NCBI RefSeq assembly: GCF_009687865.1
Contig: NZ_BLAE01000048.1
Span: forward strand, 27,099-91,098
Length of the DNA stretch: 64,000 nucleotides
DNA from: Acrocarpospora macrocephala
Lineage (GTDB): Bacteria > Actinomycetota > Actinomycetes > Streptosporangiales > Streptosporangiaceae
Direction of reading: 5' to 3'
Below the pieces are notes generated by a model. It searched no databases and was not told the origin of the DNA. It worked only from the letters and a program-made list of their open reading frames with translations. The translations under genes and the position numbers were made by a program. Below, one piece after another: positions 58,602 to 64,000 of this stretch (within the stretch, counting starts at the first letter, position 1; each line of letters starts with the position of its first letter).

Positions 58602-59408
58602 ATGTCCACGGACTACCTGGCGTCACCGCGGTTTCCGCGGACCTCGCGTTACCACCCGGAGTGGATCCGATCAAGTGTCAGCGGCGGCGCCAATTCATTG
58701 TGGCTGACCGAATGGCTGACCGAGGCGATGGACCTGCGGCCGGAAATGCGGGTGCTGGATCTGGGCTGCGGCCGCGGAGCCTCATCGGTCTTTCTGTCCC
58801 GCGAGTTCGGTGTTCAGGTATGGGCCACCGATTTGTGGTTCAGCGCCGACGAGCGCCTGCAACGCCTCCACGACGCCGGGGTCGGCGATTCGGTGTTCCC
58901 CATCCATGCCGACGCCCGGGCGCTGCCGTTCGCCGCGGATTTCTTCGACGCCATCGTCAGCATCGACTCGTACTTCTATTACGGCACCGACGACCTTTAC
59001 CTGAACTATCTCGCCAGGTTCGTCAAACCCGAGGGCCAGATCGGCATCGCCGGAGCGGGGTTGGCGCAGGAGATCGACGGGCCGGTTCCCGAGCATCTCC
59101 AGGAGTGGTGGGAGCCGAGCCTGGCCTGCCTGCACTCGGCCGAATGGTGGCAGCGGCACTGGGAACGCAGCACCATCGCCCACGTCGAACTGGCGGACGC
59201 CATGACCGACGGCTGGAAACACTGGCTGGAATGGCAGCATACGGTCGCCCCCGACAACAGCGTGGAAATCGACGCCCTCACCGCCGACAGCGGACGCTAT
59301 CTCGGCTACGTTCGCGCAATCGCCCGACGGCGCCCCGGCGTTTCGCTCGACGAGCCCATCTCGTCGATCCCCGTCGCCTACACCAAACAGTCGTTGTACC
59401 GCGTGTGA
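58602..59408 (+). CDS. Class I SAM-dependent methyltransferase
   Basis: A 268-residue methyltransferase from ATG 58602 (GGGAGA upstream). Motif I is MRVLDLGCGRGASSVFLSRE near 50, motif II VQVWATDLWFS, a later HADARALPFAADFFDAIVS with acidic residues, and the VKPEGQIGIAGAG strand. The SAM fold resembles small-molecule methylases of the UbiE/arsenite type; a Trp-rich later segment (WWEPSLACLHSAEWWQRHWE) may form the substrate pocket. The substrate is unknown. Confidence 0.9.
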   Translation: MSTDYLASPRFPRTSRYHPEWIRSSVSGGANSLWLTEWLTEAMDLRPEMRVLDLGCGRGASSVFLSREFGVQVWATDLWFSADERLQRLHDAGVGDSVFPIHADARALPFAADFFDAIVSIDSYFYYGTDDLYLNYLARFVKPEGQIGIAGAGLAQEIDGPVPEHLQEWWEPSLACLHSAEWWQRHWERSTIAHVELADAMTDGWKHWLEWQHTVAPDNSVEIDALTADSGRYLGYVRAIARRRPGVSLDEPISSIPVAYTKQSLYRV

Positions 59409-59412
59409 GGCC

Positions 59413-60048
59413 CTATTCGGGCCAGTCGGAATCGCGGATTACTTCGACAAAGTCGGTGTGCTTGAAATCGGGGACGAAGTGTTCGAGGACATCGGCATTC
59501 ATCGTGCCGAACGTGGTGCCGGGCCGATCCTTGAATCCATCGGTGAACGCCCGGAGAATGCGATTCTTGAAGTCCGGCCGTGGATGTGCCGCGACCACCG
59601 CGTCGATGTCCTCCTTGGCCAGTTCGCCATAGCCGAAGCCGAGGACGTCGGTCTCGACACCGGCGGTAACCAGCGCTACCTCGGGCTCCAGCCGGTAGGG
59701 CACTTCCGGCGTCGTGTGCAGCGCGATGGCCTCCCACACCTTGCGCACGTCGATTTCGGGCACATTGCGTGATGCCAGGAAACGACGTGCCGCGTCGGCA
59801 CCGTCAAGCTCGAAACGCTGGTCACTACGGTGACCCTCGGTCAGGCCGAGATCGTGGAACATCGCCCCCACGTACAACAACTCGGCGTCCGGTTTCAGAC
59901 CAAGCCGTTTCCCCTGCAAAGATCCGAAGAAGTACACCCGCCGGGAGTGGTCGTACAGCAGCGGAGGCTCCACTTCCCGGATGAACTCGGTGGCCTCTCG
60001 CGCCAGCGCCGAGTCGGGAACGGCAACACCTGCGATCTTCTCGGTCAT
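59413..60048 (-). CDS. HD domain protein (cyanamide-hydratase-like)
   Basis: A 211-residue metal-dependent HD hydrolase. Metal ligands: His in LLYDHSRRVYFFG near 35, His-Asp in GAMFHDLGLTEGH near 67, and a later His in AIALHTTPEV near 112. The arrangement resembles Ddi2/cyanamide-hydratase-like members of the HD family. ATG 60048 follows GAGGGG. It is convergent with the methyltransferase, 4 bases apart. The substrate is unknown. Confidence 0.88.
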   Translation of the reverse strand: MTEKIAGVAVPDSALAREATEFIREVEPPLLYDHSRRVYFFGSLQGKRLGLKPDAELLYVGAMFHDLGLTEGHRSDQRFELDGADAARRFLASRNVPEIDVRKVWEAIALHTTPEVPYRLEPEVALVTAGVETDVLGFGYGELAKEDIDAVVAAHPRPDFKNRILRAFTDGFKDRPGTTFGTMNADVLEHFVPDFKHTDFVEVIRDSDWPE

Positions 60049-60280
60049 GAACGCCCCTCTCGGGATCATGTCAGAGACACCCTCGCAATCTTCACCCTCT
60101 CAAACGTGCGTGAGGATGTCCCGCCGTCTGGCACACACTTTCCGCAACCGAGTAGATTGCATGGGATGCCTGGTCACAGCCGACGTACGCTGGGATTCGC
60201 CGGCGCCGGGGTTGGCGGCGGAGACCCGATCACGGCCTGTCGCGCAACCCAAGGAGCACCGAACGGAGCTTTCATCGACG

Positions 60281-60637
60281 ATGCCTGGGACGGCTGCTGA
60301 TTCAAATCCCGCAAGCAATCCGATCATTCGCTGGGAGGACGCCGAGTCCGTCCGCACCTATCTGGCTCTGCTCGTAAAGCGCCTGGAGCCTGTCCGCCGG
60401 TCGATTCTGCTCACGCTGAGTCGCGCCGGACAGGTCGGGCTCCCCACGGCGGAGTTGATGTCGGTACACGGGATAGAGATGTCGGACATCAATTCGGCGG
60501 TGGAACGGGTGAACATATTCGCAGAATCATTCGGCTATCTGCCCTTGATCATCGGGGCAGGCGAGGGGTGGCGGATCAACTCGCCGGACCCTGGAATCGT
60601 TGAAGCCGCTCTTGCTGAAACGGAACGGTACCAATAG
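60281..60637 (+). CDS. Hypothetical protein
   Basis: A 118-residue frame from ATG 60281. Residues 20-110 look like a small winged-helix-like fold (VRTYLALLVKRLEPVRRSIL; LTLSRAGQVGLPTAELMSVH; SAVERVNIFAESFGYLPLII; GEGWRINSPDPGIV), reminiscent of a helix-turn-helix, but I do not recognise a family. Codon bias is moderate. GGAG lies 13 bases upstream. Longer upstream reading shows no coding bias. Confidence 0.55.
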   Translation: MPGTAADSNPASNPIIRWEDAESVRTYLALLVKRLEPVRRSILLTLSRAGQVGLPTAELMSVHGIEMSDINSAVERVNIFAESFGYLPLIIGAGEGWRINSPDPGIVEAALAETERYQ

Positions 60638-60735
60638 GTCACAAGGGTGGTTGCAGGTCATGTCCTCATGCATGCGTCCCAGCGGCGGGGGTGCAGAGGA
60701 GAACGGGCGACATCAAAAGATCGGGGAGACCATGA

Positions 60736-61467
60736 TTACAGGCCCCAGAGTCCCTTGCCCAGCGTGGTGAGTCCGCCGGCCAGCGCAAGCAGCAGCACTA
60801 TCCGCCGGGCCGGGCGCTCCGGCACCCGCTGGGCTAGTGCCTTGCCGATCGCGGAGCCTGCGGCGATCCCGGCCGTGACCACCAGCCAAGTCGGTACGGT
60901 GAGCTGTGGCAGGCCCTTGGCCGCGATGGAGAAGGCGTTCACCACGACTCCGTAGAACTGTGCGTTCGGGACGAACTCCCGAACCGTCCAGCCCGCGTTC
61001 ACCGCGTACAAGGAAACAGCCGGGCCGCCTACCCCGGCTGAGGAGTTCATGAACCCGCTGGCGGCACCAGCGGCCAGCGCACCTGTGACACCGCGCAGGG
61101 CGGGCAGCCGCGTGCCCCACATCACCAGCAGCACGGCCGCGCTCACCAGCACCCCCATGCCCGCAAGCAGTACCGGCTCCGGCAACCGGGCGGCCACCCA
61201 GGCCCCGACCGGCACGGTGCAGGCGGCCGCGGTGACCAATGGGATCATCGCGGCCAGGCGGACCTCCCGCCAGGTGCCGACGAGCCCGACCGCGCTGATG
61301 GCACCGGCCGCGCAGTTCGCGAGCACCACACCCTCGGCCGGGCCGAGAAGCAGCACCAGCGCAGGCACCGCCACCAGCGCGAACCCGATCCCCGCCAGCC
61401 GCTGTATGGACGCGCCCGCCATGATGATGCCGCCCAGGACGAGGGCAACAGCCCAGCCACCTATCAC
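60736..61467 (-). CDS. TSUP (TauE/SafE) family transporter
   Basis: A 243-residue membrane protein from GTG 61467 with about eight helices. It has the two-fold TSUP repeat: GASIQRLAGIGFALVAVPAL in the first half and GVTGALAAGAASGFMNSSAG, then GVGGPAVSLYAV, in the second. TSUP proteins export sulfite, sulfoacetate or other organic anions. No sulfur-metabolism neighbours are present, so the substrate is open. Confidence 0.9.
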   Translation of the reverse strand: MIGGWAVALVLGGIIMAGASIQRLAGIGFALVAVPALVLLLGPAEGVVLANCAAGAISAVGLVGTWREVRLAAMIPLVTAAACTVPVGAWVAARLPEPVLLAGMGVLVSAAVLLVMWGTRLPALRGVTGALAAGAASGFMNSSAGVGGPAVSLYAVNAGWTVREFVPNAQFYGVVVNAFSIAAKGLPQLTVPTWLVVTAGIAAGSAIGKALAQRVPERPARRIVLLLALAGGLTTLGKGLWGL

Positions 61468-61548
61468 GAACGGCTCCTCGCGGGTTCACACCACTGACCC
61501 GGCACAGCCTCCACTCATGGAACAAGCCTGATCAACAGCATTCCTCCG

Positions 61549-62655
61549 TCAGCCGGTTCGTACGCCGACGCGCAGGGTGTCGCCGAGTCGTGCGGCCTCC
61601 TTCTCGATCGCCTGTTTGGAGACCGGGCCTGCCTCCGTGAACAGGATGACGTCGAGGGATTCGCCGTCGGTGGTCCAGGTGCCGACGACACGGCCCCCGG
61701 CGATGACTACGGGGGAGATCCAACCGGCGGCCTTGCTGACGTGGTCGCGGCGTTCGGGGGCGATGATCTGGGGGTTCTTGGTTCCGGGTCCCAGGACGTA
61801 CTGGTCGAATGCGGGGAGCAGCCGGATCTCGGTGGTCGGATCGGTGGTGGCGAGGTCGTCCACGTCTTCGGTCCGGGCGTATGCTTGTTTGCCGTCCACC
61901 TCGACCTGCACCAGTTTTCCAGTCTGTTCCAGATCGGTGAACCAGGATTTGATCTGGGCTTTTTTCGACTGTCCGCGGATCAGCCACTGGTCGAATGTCG
62001 TCATCGAGGCAGGGCCGAAGGCGCCGAGGTAGGCGGGGATCACCGTTTGCGCCGCCTCGTCTGGTTCTGGCAGGCCAGGCCAGGTCGGCAACCAGGTCTC
62101 GGGGCTGGTGAAGGTGACCCGGTTGCCTTCCGAGGGCCCGTAGACGAGGAGTCCTTGCCAGGCGAGCGGTTTGAGGACCGCGCCCCACCCGGAGCGCAAC
62201 TGTTCGGCGATCAGGTCGTCCCCGGTCTTTCTGACGATCTCGGTGGTCAGTTCCTCCCGGCTGAGCACGGTGCCGTTCAGGGACTCGCGCGCCGCGTCGG
62301 TGATCGCCGCGAGTTGCTTGGCGGTCGCGAAGGTGCGCTGCCAGGAGCCCTTCTCCCAGGTGCGTGCGGCGGAGATCAGCGCCAGGTAAGCCGCCGCGTC
62401 CTCGGAGGCCAGCAGGTGCAGAGTGCCGCGCATTGCCCATGTCTTGACGATTGAGCGGTCGCTGAGGCGTTCGCCCACCTCACCCCGATTCGGTGTGCTT
62501 CGTCGTACCGCCACCGCCTGTTCGGCGCTCGACGTGACCTGCGCCTGTACGCCGCACAGGCGTTTGACGATGGCAACGGTCCCGGCGTCCGGCGGACGGT
62601 TGAGGAACTGGCGTCGCATCCGCCAGGCCAGAACCTGGTCTGAGGTCAGCTTCAT
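61549..62655 (-). CDS. AlkZ-like winged-helix DNA glycosylase family protein (HTH_42)
   Basis: A 368-residue protein of the winged-helix HTH_42 family. Its LCGVQAQVTSSAEQAVAV segment near 35 carries the QxQ motif catalytic in AlkZ, the glycosylase that unhooks interstrand crosslinks from bifunctional alkylators. WAMRGTLHLLASEDAAAYLA near 72 is also conserved, as is a late LLPAFDQYVLGPG. Family members in actinomycetes may serve self-resistance or general repair. It is a single gene, divergent from the GNAT gene at 62699. Confidence 0.88.
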   Translation of the reverse strand: MKLTSDQVLAWRMRRQFLNRPPDAGTVAIVKRLCGVQAQVTSSAEQAVAVRRSTPNRGEVGERLSDRSIVKTWAMRGTLHLLASEDAAAYLALISAARTWEKGSWQRTFATAKQLAAITDAARESLNGTVLSREELTTEIVRKTGDDLIAEQLRSGWGAVLKPLAWQGLLVYGPSEGNRVTFTSPETWLPTWPGLPEPDEAAQTVIPAYLGAFGPASMTTFDQWLIRGQSKKAQIKSWFTDLEQTGKLVQVEVDGKQAYARTEDVDDLATTDPTTEIRLLPAFDQYVLGPGTKNPQIIAPERRDHVSKAAGWISPVVIAGGRVVGTWTTDGESLDVILFTEAGPVSKQAIEKEAARLGDTLRVGVRTG

Positions 62656-62698
62656 CCCAAGACTCCTCCGTCGACGGCCTGCTCAATAGAGTGACCTT

Positions 62699-63208
62699 AT
62701 GGTCGAAGGCTTCGTGATTGTTGACGCTTCCATGGGTGATGGGGAGGTGCTGGGGGAGATCCACGCGGAGTCCTGGAAGGCGGCCTACGCCGGGTTCTTC
62801 GACCCGGCGTTCTTCGCCGAAGCGGTACGGCACCGGCGCGGGAAGTGGCACGACGTGCTCGCCAAGGGGCAGGACACCATCCTGCTCGCCGCGCGAGCGG
62901 GGCGGCCGCTGACCTTCTCCTACTTCGGCTCCTCGCCGACGCGGCCGGGATGGGCGGAGATCTTCGGGTTCTACAACCATCCGGACGGGTGGGGCAGCGG
63001 CAGCGCGGCCGCCCTGATGGTCGCGTCCCTGCGCAGGCTGCGCGAGGACGGCTTCGGCGGGGTGCATCTGTGGACGCTGCGCGACACACCCCAGTCACGC
63101 CGCTTCTACACCAAGACCGGCTTCACCGAGTCGGGTGCGGTCCGCGGGCACGATTTCGGGGACGGCAACCCGATCGAGCAGGTCGAGTACGAGTTCATCG
63201 CCCGCTGA
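62699..63208 (+). CDS. GNAT family N-acetyltransferase
   Basis: A 169-residue acetyltransferase from ATG 62699. N-terminal strand and helix GEVLGEIHAESWKAAYAGFF; core AEIFGFYNHPDGWGSGSAAA with an altered acetyl-CoA loop (GWGSGSA); then VHLWTLRDTPQSRRFYTKTG and FTESGAVR. These are normal for small-molecule GNATs. The first codons lie 43 bases from the divergent AlkZ-like gene. The substrate is unknown. Confidence 0.88.
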   Translation: MVEGFVIVDASMGDGEVLGEIHAESWKAAYAGFFDPAFFAEAVRHRRGKWHDVLAKGQDTILLAARAGRPLTFSYFGSSPTRPGWAEIFGFYNHPDGWGSGSAAALMVASLRRLREDGFGGVHLWTLRDTPQSRRFYTKTGFTESGAVRGHDFGDGNPIEQVEYEFIAR

Positions 63209-63215
63209 CCCTCCG

Positions 63216-63794
63216 TCACGGAAAGACGCAGGACAGGGCGTGGCGCAGGATGGCGGCGAAGGGTTCGGGGTTGCCTGGCTCGAGCCAGCGCCGCCCCGCG
63301 ACGCGGATGGCGCCGGCGATCGCGGCGGCCATGACGGCGGGGAACAGGTCGCGTTCGGTGCCGGTGCGCGTCGCGATCGCCTCGGCGAGCGGGCCCTCGG
63401 CCATGCTGAACGCTTTCAGCGCCTCACCCTCCAGTTCGGGTGTCGACATGATCATGGACAGGCCGGCCCTGTCGGGCTCGGGGTTGGTGTAGAGCTCGAT
63501 CACGGCCGCGATGACGGCCTGGTCGAGCGGCTCGTCGGCGGGCCGGGAGCGCAGCGCCTGCCCCACGCGCCTGGACTGGTCGGCCTGGAAGGCGCAGATC
63601 GCCTCCGCCCTGCTGGAGAAGTAGTTGTTGTAGGTCCGGGGCGAGACTCCCGCGGCCGTGGCGATGTCATGGACGCGGACCAGGGCCAGCCCGTGCGGGC
63701 CTTGCTCGATGGCCAGGCGCAGCGCGGCATGGCTGATCGCCTCCCGGGTGGCCTGGCTGTTGCGGGCCCGGAGGTCCATGGCGTCGTCGTTCAT
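63216..63794 (-). CDS. TetR family transcriptional regulator
   Basis: A 192-residue TetR protein from ATG 63794. DNA-binding domain: ATREAISHAALRLAIEQGPH, then IATAAGVSPRTYNNYFSSRA. The helical C-terminal part (VMAAAIAGAIRVAGRRWLEP) resembles regulators of exporters. It is divergent from the gene starting at 63992; two 13-bp palindromes at 63816-63846 lie just upstream and are its likely autoregulatory operators. Confidence 0.9.
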   Translation of the reverse strand: MNDDAMDLRARNSQATREAISHAALRLAIEQGPHGLALVRVHDIATAAGVSPRTYNNYFSSRAEAICAFQADQSRRVGQALRSRPADEPLDQAVIAAVIELYTNPEPDRAGLSMIMSTPELEGEALKAFSMAEGPLAEAIATRTGTERDLFPAVMAAAIAGAIRVAGRRWLEPGNPEPFAAILRHALSCVFP

Positions 63795-63815
63795 GAGGGC
63801 AACCTTACCTGATAT

Positions 63816-63846
63816 TGCGTGCCACGCACTATATGCGTGACGCGCA
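63816..63846. promoter_or_regulatory. Two 13-bp palindromes, TetR operator candidates
   Basis: TGCGTGCCACGCA (63816-63828) is a perfect palindrome around a central C. TGCGTGACGCGCA (63834-63846) is a close copy with two mismatched positions in its symmetry, centred 18 bases away. They lie 22-52 bases upstream of the tetR start, in its promoter, and fit two cooperating TetR dimers. Confidence 0.55.
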
Positions 63847-63874
63847 AGTTGTGAGTAGAGTGCGGGGGAGCGCC

Positions 63875-63899
63875 TGGCACTCGCGCCTGGAGAGTGCCA
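63875..63899. promoter_or_regulatory. CIRCE-like element (HrcA operator)
   Basis: TGGCACTC, 9 bases, then GAGTGCCA: exact inverted arms with the N9 spacing of the CIRCE consensus (TTAGCACTC-N9-GAGTGCTAA), in a GC-rich variant. CIRCE is the operator of the heat-shock repressor HrcA and is found almost only before groESL, dnaK or hrcA operons. It lies 92 bases before the ATG at 63992. Confidence 0.75.
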
Positions 63900-63991
63900 A
63901 CCCCAAGGCGTGCCGGGACGGCGAGGTCCGTCAGCGGACCGTCCGTCGCGGGCGCCGTCCCGGAGACCCCCGATCACGAGCAGGAGCAGGA

Positions 63992-64000
63992 ATGACTTCG
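63992..64000 (+). CDS. Start of a gene cut by the window end, probably heat-shock (groES?)
   Basis: ATG 63992 is preceded by AGGAGCAGGA, a strong ribosome site, and encodes MTS before the window ends. The CIRCE-like element upstream points to a chaperonin gene, and actinomycete GroES proteins often start with a short Met-Thr-rich leader. Three codons cannot prove it. Confidence 0.45.

Noticed and set aside
1..64000. CRISPR arrays, tRNA or rRNA genes, biosynthetic megasynthases
   Set aside because: No regularly spaced repeats, no cloverleaf or rRNA-like segments, and no modular synthase genes were seen.

Overview
The window is high-GC, strongly codon-biased actinomycete DNA. Short or overlapping intergenic spaces, many TetR, MarR and LuxR regulators, GTG starts, an LAL-type LuxR regulator, a DUF6247-like protein and a truncated pentapeptide-repeat protein of a type common in Streptosporangiales suggest a Streptosporangiales-like chromosome (Nonomuraea, Streptosporangium, Actinomadura relatives). 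The placement is inferred from gene content only. No rRNA, tRNA, CRISPR array, origin or intact insertion sequence was seen.

0-4.3 kb is a rearranged zone. The promoter and first codons of an SGNH hydrolase gene occur twice, about 2.8 kb apart. Between the copies lie a deleted endonuclease/exonuclease/phosphatase pseudogene, a MarR/tautomerase divergent pair, a tandem GntR protein and a toxin-antitoxin-like pair with a shortened toxin. 4.2-12.5 kb holds two NarL-type two-component systems, each paired with an ABC exporter; one pair is divergent around an 18-bp palindrome and the other is a single operon beside a 36-bp palindrome. 12.5-24.4 kb is general metabolism and regulation: secreted SGNH hydrolase, LLM flavoenzyme, clade II catalase, ArsR/SRPBCC pair, Lrp/LysE pair, TetR/quinone oxidoreductase pair and a large LuxR regulator.

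24.4-29.0 kb is a malonate decarboxylase operon (mdcB, C, D, E, G, H) whose first gene, mdcA, survives only as its last ~125 codons. 29.9-34 kb encodes an acyl-CoA carboxylase (biotin carboxylase/carrier plus carboxyltransferase) with a divergent TetR regulator.

33.9-50.3 kb is one long minus-strand unit in which most neighbouring genes overlap by a few bases. It encodes a sugar-type ABC importer, one of whose permeases is fused to a beta-propeller, a second propeller protein, an acyl-CoA ligase, an acyl-CoA dehydrogenase, a TetR regulator, an SDR, a CaiB-type CoA-transferase, a fused E1 alpha/beta dehydrogenase, an aminoglycoside-phosphotransferase-like kinase, a small protein and a zinc alcohol dehydrogenase. 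Ligase, APH-type kinase and acyl-CoA dehydrogenase together recall the 4-hydroxyacyl-CoA phosphorylation/elimination route (Pseudomonas lva operon, ACAD10/11). With lactonase-like propellers and a dedicated importer, I propose uptake and degradation of a lactone or hydroxy-acid. This is the best candidate for an undescribed system. A divergent SDR/TetR pair follows at 50.5-52.1 kb.

52.1-58.0 kb is less GC-rich and full of broken genes (SnoaL-like tail, DUF4145 protein with a frameshift, pentapeptide protein, oxidoreductase tail). It also has an apparently intact tRNA-guanine-transglycosylase-like protein, a convergent unknown gene and a PASTA lipoprotein. 58-64 kb returns to ordinary genes: VOC, methyltransferase, HD, TSUP, AlkZ-type, GNAT and TetR proteins. 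The right edge has a CIRCE-like element in front of a gene cut by the window end, probably a heat-shock gene such as groES.
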